This document shows positions 1 to 9,976 of a stretch of 64,000 nucleotides of DNA, piece after piece. The stretch spans positions 1-64,000 of the forward strand of contig JAZADN010000047.1 in the NCBI GenBank assembly GCA_036123585.1, in the 5' to 3' direction. Source of the stretch: UBA9410 sp036123585. Lineage in GTDB: Bacteria; Actinomycetota; Acidimicrobiia; Acidimicrobiales; MedAcidi-G1. Made by a program: the position numbers and the translations under genes. The notes beneath the pieces were generated by a model. That model was not told the origin of the DNA and did no database searches. It saw nothing but the letters and a program-made list of their open reading frames with translations. How positions within the stretch are numbered: position 1 is the stretch's first letter; each line of letters opens with the position of its first letter.

Positions 1-1044
1 GGCTACGACGTTCCGACGCACCTAGACCGTTACGAAGCGATGCGTGACAAGGACAGCGGTGTTGTGTTCCTCAGTCAGTCGACGGGCTCTCCGCACACGG
101 CGGCTATTGCAGAGATGTTGATCGAAGATGATCTGGGCGCCATTCCGCTGTCTTGGTACTCGGGCTGGCCGGACCCCGGCTATGGCAAGAACGTCTTCGA
201 GTCCTATACCAACTACTGCTATGAGTCGATCAACGCAGTGGATTGGTTGTCCAATAACGTTGTCGATGGCGAAGTCAAGCTGGCAGTGATCTCCTACCCG
301 GGCGAATACGGCCAGGATGGGGCGGCCGGTGCCAAGATCGCAGCGGAAGCTCTGGGGATCGAAGTTGTCTACGACGGTGAAGGTGCAGCCATTCCCGGTG
401 CCGATCAGACTCCTGTCATCACGGGTCTGATCGAGTCGGGGGCGAACCTCGTCTGGGCGACTGTAGGACCGTCGGTCTTTGCTGAGATCTTTGGCGGAGC
501 TGCTGCCCAGGGGTTCACACCGATCTGGTCTGGCAACTCCCCGACGTACAACTACATGCTGTTGGCTACGCCTCTGGCGCCAGCGTTGGACGCCTTCTAC
601 TACCAGTCGGCTTATGCGCTGACCTGGAACGCAGGTGATGCGCCCGGTATGAAGACGATGGTTGCAGAGCTGCAGGCCCGCATGCCGGACAAGCCGCTCT
701 CAGACGTCTACACCTACGGCTGGACTGAAGCGATGGCCGCTCACCAGATTCTGGAGACGGCTGCAAAGAACGGTGACATGACGAGGGCTGGCGTGGTTCG
801 CGCGGCCAACGAGACCGTCATCGATTATCAGGGCTTGGCTCCGAACCAGAGCTACGGCGGTGAGATCAATGACTTCATCGTCCGTGAGTCGTATGTGTTC
901 GACATCCAGGCAGACCTGTTCAGTGTCGAGGCCACGGTGGCCGACGGCGGGAGCACCGGCTCGGTCATGATGGCGGGGGGTCCGATCATGTCGGACATCA
1001 CTCGCGACCATGTCTACGAGGGCGCCTGCTTCTCGGCTGGCTGA
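1..1044 (+). CDS. ABC transporter substrate-binding protein, LivJ/LivK type (5' end outside window)
   Basis: Extracytoplasmic ligand-binding protein of a branched-chain amino acid/amide-type ABC importer. The frame is open from base 1, so the signal peptide and about the first 60 residues lie upstream; 347 residues are visible. The two-lobed type I periplasmic-binding fold is suggested by GEYGQDGAAGAKIAAEALG and by the alternating Rossmann-like pattern ending in a conserved TYGWTEAMAAHQILE helix. It is followed by a strong hairpin (1074-1108) and then by the two LivF/LivG ATPases, so it belongs to the same transport operon. The LivH/LivM-type permeases are not in the window and presumably lie upstream. 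The ligand cannot be told from sequence. Confidence 0.88.
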   Translation, partial: GYDVPTHLDRYEAMRDKDSGVVFLSQSTGSPHTAAIAEMLIEDDLGAIPLSWYSGWPDPGYGKNVFESYTNYCYESINAVDWLSNNVVDGEVKLAVISYPGEYGQDGAAGAKIAAEALGIEVVYDGEGAAIPGADQTPVITGLIESGANLVWATVGPSVFAEIFGGAAAQGFTPIWSGNSPTYNYMLLATPLAPALDAFYYQSAYALTWNAGDAPGMKTMVAELQARMPDKPLSDVYTYGWTEAMAAHQILETAAKNGDMTRAGVVRAANETVIDYQGLAPNQSYGGEINDFIVRESYVFDIQADLFSVEATVADGGSTGSVMMAGGPIMSDITRDHVYEGACFSAG

Positions 1045-1073
1045 TCCTCTGCAAGGAAAGTAAGAAATCTGAT

Positions 1074-1108
1074 GGTCCCGGGGGGCGGCTTGGCTGCCCC
1101 CCGGGACC
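1074..1108 (+). terminator. GC-rich hairpin between binding-protein gene and livF
   Basis: A near-perfect inverted repeat (arms GGTCCCGGGGGGC and GCCCCCCGGGACC around a short loop) lies 30 bases after the binding-protein stop. There is no T-run. In this position it is more likely a partial terminator or an mRNA-stabilising hairpin that lets the binding protein be made in excess over the ATPases. Confidence 0.65.
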
Positions 1109-1153
1109 CCAGATCTGTTGTCGGAATGATTCCGAATCGGTTAGAGGCCCTTG

Positions 1154-1935
1154 ATGCTTGAAGTCGCGAATCTGGAGGTTGTCTATAACGAGGTGATCCT
1201 CGTTTTGCGCGGCCTCTCGATTGAAGTACGAGACGGGCAGATCGTCGCTCTCCTAGGTGCGAACGGGGCTGGCAAGACCACTACTACTCGGGCCATTACT
1301 GGTCTATTGGACGTTCACGAAGGAAAGATCACCAAAGGGTCGGTCAGCCTCGGTGGAGAGAAAATCGACGACAAGGATCCTTCAGAGATCGTTCGGTCCG
1401 GCATCACGCAGGTCATGGAGGGGCGCCGGGTATTCGCCGAGTTGACGGTGGACGAGAATCTGGTTACCGGGAGCATTACCAGTCGCGACCGATCCGCTAT
1501 AGCCGAAGCTCACGAACGGGTAATGACCTTGTTTCCGGTGCTAGCCGACCGCCGTAAGTCGGTCGCCGGCTATCTGTCGGGTGGCGAGCAGCAGATGCTC
1601 GCCATCGGCAGGGCGCTCATGTCTGACCCACAGTTGCTCATCCTCGACGAGCCTTCGCTCGGCCTGGCCCCGAAGTTGGTGGCCCAGATCCGCGACATCA
1701 TCGTCGAGATCAACCAGACGGGCACCAGTGTCCTACTCATCGAGCAGAACGCCAACATGGCACTCTCGATCGCCGACTACGGCTACATCATGGAGACCGG
1801 AAAGATCGTGATGGACGGAGACGCGGCCAAGTTGCTGAAGGACGAGGACGTCCAGGAGTTCTATCTGGGGCTCCACGGCGAGGAGGGCGAGCGCAAGTCC
1901 TTTCGCGATGTGAAGCACTACAAGCGACGGAAACG

Positions 1936-1948
<13 letters not shown>
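1154..1948 (+). CDS. livF: branched-chain amino acid-type ABC transporter ATP-binding protein (LivF-like)
   Basis: Cytoplasmic ATPase subunit, 264 residues from ATG 1154 (a TTG at 1151 is in frame just before it). Visible motifs: Walker A GANGAGKT (about residues 36-43), signature LSGGEQQ (about 141), Walker B LLILDEPSLGL, and LIEQN in place of the usual His switch, which is normal for LivF. The C-terminus has a basic tail (KHYKRRKRWLS). Its stop lies inside the start of the next ATPase gene, so the two are translationally coupled. Substrate is unknown; the family imports branched-chain amino acids, amides, urea and related compounds. Confidence 0.92.
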
Positions 1949-2763
<815 letters not shown>

Positions 2764-2794
2764 CCGGTCGGGCTGGCTGGCGGGCTCTCAGACC

Positions 2795-3292
2795 GTGACT
2801 GAGGACGAGCGGGGCGACCGTTTCCTTGCGCAGGCGACAGAGCGGGTGGCCGAGGCGATTGATGCCGACCTGGACCTCTTCCACCTGTCGTTCGTACTGA
2901 CCCGGGTCGCCAACCGTTTCGCTCGACACGTTGAGTCCGCGGTCCACCGACCTCGGGGTCTATCCATGGCCGGGTTCAGGGTGCTTTTCACCCTGTGGGT
3001 TTGTGGGCCTCTAGAGCCGCATCGGATCGCCGTGCTGGCCGGGCTGTCGCGGGCCTCAGTGTCCAGTGTGGTTAACACCCTCGAGCGGGACGGCTACGTC
3101 GAACGGGCCCGCCAACGGGGTGACCGACGGCTGGTCACCGTCACGTTGATCGCTAGGGGCCGACGCTTGGTTCGCGAGGCCTACGTAGCCCAGCATGCGG
3201 TGGAACGGGCCCAGTACGCGGACCTGACGGTTGCCGAACAGAAGGTCCTGACAGACCTGTTGGGCCGACTGCTCGACACCCCGCTGGACTAA
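2795..3292 (+). CDS. MarR family transcriptional regulator
   Basis: A 165-residue winged-helix regulator. GTG 2795 was chosen because it leaves the previous gene intact; longer versions run back into livG in another frame. The HTH is seen around LEPHRIAVLAGLSRASVSSVVNTLERDGYVERARQRGDRRLVTVTL, with the beta-wing DRR motif expected for MarR. It sits 31 bases after livG on the same strand and converges on the flavoprotein gene. It could control the upstream transport operon or the divergent catabolic genes beyond. No effector can be named. Confidence 0.88.
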   Translation: MTEDERGDRFLAQATERVAEAIDADLDLFHLSFVLTRVANRFARHVESAVHRPRGLSMAGFRVLFTLWVCGPLEPHRIAVLAGLSRASVSSVVNTLERDGYVERARQRGDRRLVTVTLIARGRRLVREAYVAQHAVERAQYADLTVAEQKVLTDLLGRLLDTPLD

Positions 3293-3317
3293 GTGCGGCC
3301 CGGCACCGGGGCGGTCG

Positions 3318-5765
3318 CTAGAGCCGGACGCGCTCGCTGTCGGGGTCGTAGAACGGACGGAACGAGGCCGTCGCCGGTACCCGGGTTCCGTTGACCTCCA
3401 CCTCAAAGATCCCCTCGATGACTTGGGAGCGTGGGCTGCCGGGCTCGCAGGCCACGTAGCCCATGCCGAGTGCCCCACCCACGGTGTGGCCGTACATGCC
3501 CGAGGTGATCCGGGACACGAGCACGCCGTCGCGGTACACGGGCTCATCGTGGTATAGCAGTGGCTCGGGGTCGTCAAGGCGGAACTGCACCAGACGTCGC
3601 GACGGGCCGACCTCCTTCTGGGACACTAGGGCCTCGCGACCGATAAAGCCGCCCGTCTTGTCGAAGGCCACGCCCCAGGAGAGGCCGGCCTCCAACGGGG
3701 TGTCCTCCTCGGCTATGTCGTCGCCCCAGTGCCGGTACGCCTTCTCCATACGCAAGGAGTTCATGGCGTGGTACCCGGCGGGCACGAGGCCCATCGGGGC
3801 ACCCGACTCCCACAGGGCATCGAAGGAGCCGACGGCGAACTCGGTCGGAACGTACAGTTCCCACCCCAGCTCGCCCATGTAGGTGCGGCGCACCGCGATG
3901 GACCTGGCATAGCCCAGGTCGATCTCCTGCAGGGTGCCGAAGGGGAAGGCCTCGTTGGACAGGTTTGCGTCGGTCAGAGGGGCCACCACGTTGCGGGCCT
4001 CGGGTCCGAACACGCCCAACACCGCCCACCCTGAGGTCACGTCGGTGACCGTCATCCGGGCACCGTCTGGGGTGTGGCGGGCGATCCAGTCGGCGTCCTT
4101 GACCTGGGTGGCATACGCGGTGACGACCAGGAAGCGCTCCTCGTCTAGGCGATTGACGGTCAGGTCGGCCTCGATCCCACCCCGTTCGTTGAGCCACGTG
4201 GTGTACACGGATGCGCCTGGTTCGACGTCCACGTCGGCCGACGAGATCCGATTCAGGATGTCGCAGGCGTCGGGGCCCTGGACGAGAAGCTTGGCCAGCG
4301 ACGTCTGGTCGAACAGGGCGGCGCTCTCGCGACAGGCTCGATGCTCGGCGGCAGAGTACTCGAACCAGTTCTGGCGGCCGTATGTGTACTCGTAGGTCGG
4401 CTCTATGCCCTCGGGGGCGTACCAGTTGGGCCGTTCCCAGCCGCCGTTTTCGCCGTGGCAGGCGCCGAGGGCGACGAGCCGGTCGTGGATGGGCGAACGA
4501 CGGACACCGCGAGCCGTTTCGACCTGACGGAACGGCCAGTGCATGGCGTACAGCAGCCCGAGGGCCTCCACTGATCGGTCGCACAGGTACCGTCGGTTGG
4601 TCTGGAACGGATGCATGCGGCGCACGTCGACGTCCCACAGGTCCATGGGGGGCCGACCTTTGACCATCCACTCGGCCAGCACCTTCCCGGCACCGCCTGC
4701 CGACTGCATGCCGATCGAGTTGAAGCCGGTGGCCACCCAGTGGTTGCGCAGCTCGGGGGTCTCGCCGAGCAGGTAGCGGTCGTCGGGGGTGAATGACTCG
4801 GGCCCGTTGAAGAAAAGGCGGATGCCGACGTCCGACAGGACCGGCAGGCGCTCACAGGCCGCCTCATAGACGGGGGCCAGGTGCTCCCAGTCCTCGTCGA
4901 GCTGCATGAACGGCTGGTCGGTGGGAATTCCGTCCATGCCGAACGGCTTGGCCACAGGTTCGAAGGCGCCGACCATGAGTCGGCCAGCCTCTTCCTTGAC
5001 GTAGATGCAGTTGTCGGTGTCGCGTAGCACTGGGAGGCCCGACGGCAGGTCCTCGATGGGCTCGGTGACCAGGTAGAAGTGCTCGCAGGCATGCAGCGGG
5101 ATGTTGACGCCCACGTCGCGGCCCAGTTGGTGCGACCACATGCCGGCTGCCGTGACCACATGTTCCGCCTCGATGGTCCCCCGGTCGGTCTCTACGCCGA
5201 CGGCTCGGCCGTCAGTGGTCAGGATGCGGGCCACCGAGACACCCTCGATGATCCTGACGCCCTTCGACTTGGCCACGTTGGCCATGGCCATGGTGGTGTC
5301 CACCGGCGAGGCCTGTCCGTCGCCGGGTAGCCAGACGCCTCCCACGATTCCCTCGGGGTTCAGTAGTGGGTACCGACTGCACAGCTCTTCGGTCGAGACG
5401 ACCTCGACGTCGACGTCGAAGGCGTTGGCCATGCCGGCGCCCCGGACTAGTTCCTCCATGCGCTCCGGGTTGTCGGCCACACTGAGCGAGCCGACCTTTC
5501 GGAAACCAGTGGCTTGGCCCATGTCGCGTTCCAGAGATTCGTACAAGTCGGCCGAGTAGGCGGCCAGCCGGGTCATGTTGTGGGTGGCCCGCAGGCAGCC
5601 GACCAAGCCGGCCGCGTGCCAGGTGGTGCCGCTGGTCAGGGTGTGGCGCTCGACCAGGGCGACGTCGGTGCAGCCCAGCTCGGCGAGGTGGTAGGCGATG
5701 CTGGCACCGACGATGCCGCCGCCCACGATGACCACCTGAGCACGTTCGGGGATCTGCTTGGCCAT
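3318..5765 (-). CDS. FAD-dependent oxidoreductase with GcvT domain (dimethylglycine/sarcosine dehydrogenase-like)
   Basis: An 815-residue flavoprotein. The N-terminus has a DAO-type FAD-binding motif (VVIVGGGIVGAS, residues 11-22) and TSGTTWHAAGLVG, typical of covalent-flavin dimethylglycine and sarcosine dehydrogenases. The second half is a GcvT/aminomethyltransferase domain, with GWAVLGVFGPEAR and a C-terminal beta-barrel region. The family oxidatively demethylates N-methyl glycines and passes formaldehyde to tetrahydrofolate. ATG 5765 was chosen over a longer in-frame extension because the FAD fold begins right after it. It is transcribed divergently from the aminotransferase operon, with a putative operator between them (5835-5850). 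The exact substrate is uncertain because many paralogues exist. Confidence 0.87.
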   Translation of the reverse strand: MAKQIPERAQVVIVGGGIVGASIAYHLAELGCTDVALVERHTLTSGTTWHAAGLVGCLRATHNMTRLAAYSADLYESLERDMGQATGFRKVGSLSVADNPERMEELVRGAGMANAFDVDVEVVSTEELCSRYPLLNPEGIVGGVWLPGDGQASPVDTTMAMANVAKSKGVRIIEGVSVARILTTDGRAVGVETDRGTIEAEHVVTAAGMWSHQLGRDVGVNIPLHACEHFYLVTEPIEDLPSGLPVLRDTDNCIYVKEEAGRLMVGAFEPVAKPFGMDGIPTDQPFMQLDEDWEHLAPVYEAACERLPVLSDVGIRLFFNGPESFTPDDRYLLGETPELRNHWVATGFNSIGMQSAGGAGKVLAEWMVKGRPPMDLWDVDVRRMHPFQTNRRYLCDRSVEALGLLYAMHWPFRQVETARGVRRSPIHDRLVALGACHGENGGWERPNWYAPEGIEPTYEYTYGRQNWFEYSAAEHRACRESAALFDQTSLAKLLVQGPDACDILNRISSADVDVEPGASVYTTWLNERGGIEADLTVNRLDEERFLVVTAYATQVKDADWIARHTPDGARMTVTDVTSGWAVLGVFGPEARNVVAPLTDANLSNEAFPFGTLQEIDLGYARSIAVRRTYMGELGWELYVPTEFAVGSFDALWESGAPMGLVPAGYHAMNSLRMEKAYRHWGDDIAEEDTPLEAGLSWGVAFDKTGGFIGREALVSQKEVGPSRRLVQFRLDDPEPLLYHDEPVYRDGVLVSRITSGMYGHTVGGALGMGYVACEPGSPRSQVIEGIFEVEVNGTRVPATASFRPFYDPDSERVRL

Positions 5766-5834
5766 GGTGCGGTACTCCCGGGGAGGAGATGGGGCCGGTT
5801 CCAGCCCCTTGCCGTTAGAAGACTTAGCGATTAG

Positions 5835-5850
5835 GTTAGAGGCTCTCACG
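5835..5850 (-). promoter_or_regulatory. putative operator shared with the TetR gene at 10851
   Basis: GTTAGAGGCTCTCACG, a palindrome-like site (AGAG-N-CTCT core with GT/AC flanks), differs by one base from the site before the TetR gene at 10851-11426. In both places it precedes an AT-rich -10-like hexamer in the same relative orientation. Here it faces the flavoprotein gene and lies in the gap shared with the aminotransferase operon. Assignment as an operator is inference. Confidence 0.5.
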
Positions 5851-5918
5851 CCAGCGATGCTGGTCACGGACCAGTGGTCCGCGCAGTGTACGACCGTCCT
5901 TCTCCGGGAGAACCACCC

Positions 5919-7289
5919 ATGAGCGACATGCGGCACCTCGCCCAGCAACACCTCATCCCCCACTTCACCAAGAAGGCCGCCTGGCACACCGACGGTCTCC
6001 CCATCATCGAACGGGGCGAGGGGTGTTACCTCTACGACACCGAAGGCAACGAGTACCTCGACGGCCTGGCCGGTCTGTTCTGCGTCAACATCGGCCATGG
6101 GCGGTCCGATCTGTCGGCTGTTGCGGCCAAGCAGATGGACACTTTGGCCTTCGCCACCAACTGGGGCTTCGCCCACCCACCGGCCATCGAGGCCGCCGCG
6201 TTGATCTCCGGCTTCGCCCCGGGCGACCTCAGCGAGACCTTCTTCGTCAGCTCCGGCTCCGAGGCCGTCGAGTCAGCTGTCAAGTTCGCCCGCAACTACC
6301 ACGTCGCCCGCGGCGAGGAGGGTCGGTACAAGGTCATCTCACGCAACTGGGCGTACCACGGCACCACGCTGGGTGCACTGTCGGTCACCGGTATCCCGAA
6401 GCTCCGGGCTCCCTACTTGCCGGCGCTCTGGGACGGCGCCCGCCATGTGCCCAACACCCGCCAGTGCTCCTCGCCCGAGGGCACCCCGGCCGCCGACCTG
6501 TCCTGCGTGCAGGCCGTCGAGGAGATGATCCTGATGGAGGGCCCCGAGACGGTCAGCATGGTCATCGCCGAGCCGATCCAGAACGGCGGCGGTGCTCTGG
6601 TGCCGCCTGACGGCTACTGGCAGGAGTTGCGTCGGATCTGCGACCGATATGGCGTACTGCTGGTTGCTGACGAGGTCATCTGCTCGTTCGGTCGGTTCGG
6701 CCACTGGTTCGCCAGCGAGCGCAACGGCGTGATACCCGACATGATCACCTTCGCCAAGGGCGTGACCTCGGCCTACCAGCCGCTCGGCGGCGTGGTCATC
6801 CGCGGACCGCTCGTTGAGGAGCTCTATGACTCGCCCATGGGTTCCTATGTCCACGGGTCGACCTTCGGCGGCCACCCGGTCGCCACCGCGGTGGCTGTGG
6901 CCAATATGACGGCTATGCGGGATGAGGGCCTGCTGGGCCATGTCTTGGATACCGAGGACTCGTTCGCCGCGAAGTTGCAGGCCATGGGTGGCGCCCACTC
7001 TTCGGTTCGGGAGGTGCGAGGCACTGGCTTCTTCTACGCGGTGGACCTGTGCGCCGACTCGACTGCCGGCCGCGACCTCAGCCCCAGTCAGGAGACGGCC
7101 CTGCAGGGCGGCGTGCTGGGCGGCTTTGTGCGCGAGGAGAAGATGACGGTTCGTCCCGACGACCGGGGTTACACCGGCCTCACCATCTCCCCGCCGTTGG
7201 TGGCTGACGGCACGGTCATCGATGACCTGGTGGCCAGGGTCGATCGTGTGGTCGATCGGGTCGACGCATGGCTGGCCGAGAACGACTAG
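5919..7289 (+). CDS. class III aminotransferase (taurine:pyruvate/omega-aminotransferase-like)
   Basis: PLP-dependent transaminase, 456 residues from ATG 5919, preceded by GGGAG at suitable distance. Visible landmarks: VSSGSEAVESAVKFAR (cofactor phosphate region), AYHGTT, LLVADEVICSFGR (PLP-pyridine Asp) and the Schiff-base Lys in TFAKGVTSAYQPLGG. Length and motifs fit the taurine:pyruvate, beta-alanine and omega-amino acid aminotransferases. The genes that follow are a taurine/nitrate-type ABC ATPase and permease and a phosphotransacetylase. That is the gene set used with sulfoacetaldehyde acetyltransferase (Xsc) for taurine breakdown, so taurine or another small amine is a plausible substrate (inference). 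Xsc itself is absent. Confidence 0.88.
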   Translation: MSDMRHLAQQHLIPHFTKKAAWHTDGLPIIERGEGCYLYDTEGNEYLDGLAGLFCVNIGHGRSDLSAVAAKQMDTLAFATNWGFAHPPAIEAAALISGFAPGDLSETFFVSSGSEAVESAVKFARNYHVARGEEGRYKVISRNWAYHGTTLGALSVTGIPKLRAPYLPALWDGARHVPNTRQCSSPEGTPAADLSCVQAVEEMILMEGPETVSMVIAEPIQNGGGALVPPDGYWQELRRICDRYGVLLVADEVICSFGRFGHWFASERNGVIPDMITFAKGVTSAYQPLGGVVIRGPLVEELYDSPMGSYVHGSTFGGHPVATAVAVANMTAMRDEGLLGHVLDTEDSFAAKLQAMGGAHSSVREVRGTGFFYAVDLCADSTAGRDLSPSQETALQGGVLGGFVREEKMTVRPDDRGYTGLTISPPLVADGTVIDDLVARVDRVVDRVDAWLAEND

Positions 7290-7321
7290 GCACGAACGAT
7301 GGGCGTGAAGGGGGGAGGACG

Positions 7322-8128
7322 GTGAAGGACCTGAAGGTCGACGGCCTGGGCATGGTCTACGAACTCCCGAAGGGTGGCTCGGTCCAAGCCTTGCAAGACG
7401 TTTCGTTTGAACTCGAGGCTGGGCGGCTGCTCACGTTGCTCGGACCCTCGGGGTGCGGCAAGACGACGCTCCTCAACATCATCGCCGGCTTCCTGGCCCC
7501 TACCTCTGGGTCGGTGGCCCTCGGGGGAGACCCCATCATGGGGCCGGGCCAGGAGCGGGGCATGGTCTTCCAGCAGGGTGCTCTCTTCGAATGGCAGACC
7601 GTGGCCCAGAACGTGGCGTTCGGTCCCCGGATGAACCGGAGGAAGCGGTCGGAGACCAACGATCTGGTCCAGGATCTGCTGTCCACGGTGGGTCTCCAGG
7701 GCTTCGGCGACAAAGCCGTCTACGAATTGTCGGGTGGTATGCAGCAGCGCGTCGCCCTGGCCCGATGTCTGGCCAACGACCCTGAGGTCATCCTCATGGA
7801 CGAGCCACTTGGTGCGCTAGACGCCCTGACTCGGGAGAAGATGCAGGGCCTCATCCTGAAGCTTTGGCAGGAGACCGGCAAGACGATCATCCTCGTCACC
7901 CACAGCGTGGAGGAGGCGCTCTATCTGGGCGACCGCCTTTTCGTCATGGCGCCTCGACCGGGCCGCATCGAGCGGGAGTACGAGTTGCCCTTCGCTGAGA
8001 AGGGCCTGCACGTCGATCCCCGCGAGATGAAGGCCTCGCCAGAGTTCATCGAGAGACGCGAGGAGTTGCTCTCGCTCATCTGGGAGATGGAGGAGCAGAT
8101 CATGGGTCATGAAGGTGGGATGTCGTGA
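7322..8128 (+). CDS. ABC transporter ATP-binding protein, nitrate/sulfonate/taurine type
   Basis: Cytoplasmic ATPase of a TauB/SsuB/NrtD-type importer, 268 residues from GTG 7322, which is preceded by GGGGGAGG. Longer frames run back into the aminotransferase gene. Motifs: Walker A GPSGCGKT (about residues 41-48), Q-loop MVFQQGALFEWQ, signature LSGGMQQRVALARCLA, Walker B VILMDEPLGALD, and the switch His in VTHSVEEAL. The stop overlaps the permease start (GTGA). No matching periplasmic binding protein gene occurs nearby. Confidence 0.93.
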   Translation: MKDLKVDGLGMVYELPKGGSVQALQDVSFELEAGRLLTLLGPSGCGKTTLLNIIAGFLAPTSGSVALGGDPIMGPGQERGMVFQQGALFEWQTVAQNVAFGPRMNRRKRSETNDLVQDLLSTVGLQGFGDKAVYELSGGMQQRVALARCLANDPEVILMDEPLGALDALTREKMQGLILKLWQETGKTIILVTHSVEEALYLGDRLFVMAPRPGRIEREYELPFAEKGLHVDPREMKASPEFIERREELLSLIWEMEEQIMGHEGGMS

Positions 8129-8973
8129 GCGTCATGGACCGTCTCACCGGCCGGAAGGGTGCTGACGCCCGCAAGACGGTCACCTTCGGCGACGCGACCG
8201 AGGTGCGGGGTGCTCCGGTTTGGAGCGTCGTATCGCTCCTGTTCCTCGGCCTGGTGTGGTGGTGGATCAAGCGGGGCCCCGATCCCATCGTCAACGACAG
8301 GACCTTCCCCTCAATGCGCCAGACGTGGGACGCCTTTTTTGAGATGGTCGATATCGGCTATCGCCGTGTCGGTCTGTGGGAGCACACGTGGGCGAGTCTG
8401 TGGCGGGTGCTCAAAGGCCTCGTGTACGGCGTGGTGGTCGGTGTCCCGGTCGGCTTCGCCATGGGTCTCTCGAACCGGCTGCGTGGCATCTTCGACCCCA
8501 TCGTGGAATTGCTGCGGCCAGTGCCGCCGCTGGCCCTGTTGCCGTTGTTCATCGTTTGGTTCGGCATCGGAGAGGGCTCGAAGGTCAATCTGTTGTTCTT
8601 CGCCGCCGTGTGGATCATGGTCATAGCAGCCCGTGCCGGTGTGCTCGGCGTGCGAGGTTCGAAGGTCCACGCCGCCTACTCGCTGGGCGCCAACAAGTGG
8701 CAGATCCTGCGATACGTGATCCTGCCCAACGCCCTACCGGACATCTTCACCGGCATGCGGGTGGCCCTCGGCGTGTGCTGGGGGACCCTGGTAGCCGCCG
8801 AACTGACCGGCACCACGACCGGTCTGGGTGCCATGATCTTCGCCGCTTCTAAGTTCTTCCGAATGGACATTGTGGTCGTGTCCATCATCATCATCGGGGT
8901 GATCGGTGTGTCCATGGACCTGATCATGCGGTTTCTGGAGAAGCGCCTCATCCCCTGGCGGGGCAAGGGTTGA
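8125..8973 (+). CDS. ABC transporter permease, nitrate/sulfonate/taurine type
   Basis: Membrane permease of the same importer, 282 residues, GTG start overlapping the ATPase stop. About six to seven hydrophobic segments are visible, and the cytoplasmic EAA loop that contacts the ATPase reads AAYSLGANKWQILRYVILP. A conserved PVPPLALLPLFIVWFGIGEGSK segment is typical of TauC/SsuC permeases. With the ATPase it forms a minimal importer. The binding protein must be encoded elsewhere, so the transported compound (taurine, other sulfonate, nitrate, pyrimidine precursor) is open. Confidence 0.92.
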   Translation: MSVMDRLTGRKGADARKTVTFGDATEVRGAPVWSVVSLLFLGLVWWWIKRGPDPIVNDRTFPSMRQTWDAFFEMVDIGYRRVGLWEHTWASLWRVLKGLVYGVVVGVPVGFAMGLSNRLRGIFDPIVELLRPVPPLALLPLFIVWFGIGEGSKVNLLFFAAVWIMVIAARAGVLGVRGSKVHAAYSLGANKWQILRYVILPNALPDIFTGMRVALGVCWGTLVAAELTGTTTGLGAMIFAASKFFRMDIVVVSIIIIGVIGVSMDLIMRFLEKRLIPWRGKG

Positions 8974-9007
8974 GCGGCCCTCCGGCCTAAACCCCGACAA
9001 CGCCGAC

Positions 9008-9925
9008 GTGTCGAACGACCTGACGCCACTGCTCGCCGACTGGCGTCGGCGAGCCGCCGCGGAGCCGGCCCGTGTCGTGCTGGCCGACTTGGGTGACCCC
9101 CGAGCCGACTTCGCGGCCATCGAGTTGGTCGATGAGGGCCTCGCACAGCCGCTCCACCCAATCGTGGACCGTGATGACGACCGGCAGGCTGAGGCCGTTG
9201 CCCGTGCCGAATCCGCCGGGTTGGACATCGACGACCCGGTGGTGGCCGCCACCGTCCTGGTGCGGTCCGGGGTGGCCGACGCCGCGGTTGCCGGGGCATC
9301 CCGGTCGACGGCCGACGTCTTGCGGGCTGGGCTCAAGGTGCTCGGTGTGGCGCCCGGCGTCGAAGCGGTGTCCAGCAGCTTCCTGATGCTGTTGGCCGAC
9401 GGTCGGGTCGTGGCCTATGGCGACTGCGGGGTGGTGCCCGATCCCGACGCTGCCCAGCTGGCCGCCATTGCCGCCTCGACCGCCGACACCTGGTCTGCGC
9501 TAGCCGGCCCCCGACTGGACGGTGGGCCACCGCGGGTGGCCATGCTCTCTTTCTCCACGAAGGGGAGTGCCGAGCACGCCCGGGTCGACAAGGTTCGTGA
9601 GGCCACTCGACTGGTGGCCGAGGCCCGGCCGGACCTAGCGGTGGATGGTGAGCTCCAGTTCGATGCGGCAATGGTGCCGGCGGTGGCCGCGGCCAAGGCC
9701 ACCGGGTCGCCAGTGGCCGGGGCGGCTGACGTACTGGTCTTTCCCGACCTCGACAGCGGCAACATCGCATACAAGGTGACCGAACGTCTGGGTGGGGCCC
9801 GGGCGTATGGGCCGCTTCTCCAGGGTCTCGACGGGATTCTGCACGACCTGTCCCGCGGCTGCTCGGCGAACGACATCGTGGACGTTGCTGTCATCGCCGG
9901 GCTCCAGGCCCGGGCCGCCGGCTGA
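9008..9925 (+). CDS. pta: phosphate acetyl/acyltransferase (phosphotransacetylase family)
   Basis: A 305-residue Pta-type enzyme that exchanges acetyl phosphate and CoA for acetyl-CoA and phosphate. It has the family fold landmarks DPVVAATVLVRSGVADAAVAGASRSTADVLRAGL, then the C-terminal block ADVLVFPDLDSGNIAYKVTERLGGARAYGPLLQGL, which is diagnostic for phosphate acetyl/butyryltransferases. Start GTG 9008 follows the permease by 34 bases. Its place downstream of a class III aminotransferase and taurine-type transporter fits a route that releases acetyl phosphate, as Xsc does from sulfoacetaldehyde. That link is inferred from context only. Confidence 0.87.
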   Translation: MSNDLTPLLADWRRRAAAEPARVVLADLGDPRADFAAIELVDEGLAQPLHPIVDRDDDRQAEAVARAESAGLDIDDPVVAATVLVRSGVADAAVAGASRSTADVLRAGLKVLGVAPGVEAVSSSFLMLLADGRVVAYGDCGVVPDPDAAQLAAIAASTADTWSALAGPRLDGGPPRVAMLSFSTKGSAEHARVDKVREATRLVAEARPDLAVDGELQFDAAMVPAVAAAKATGSPVAGAADVLVFPDLDSGNIAYKVTERLGGARAYGPLLQGLDGILHDLSRGCSANDIVDVAVIAGLQARAAG

Positions 9926-9976
9926 CCCGGTCTGCCTTCGGACCGCCCTGCTGACAATTCCGTCTGAGGAACCCGC

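Noticed and set aside
5766..6176. Longer N-terminus for the flavoprotein
   Set aside because: It crosses the divergent promoter gap and overlaps the aminotransferase start; the FAD motif begins directly after ATG 5765.
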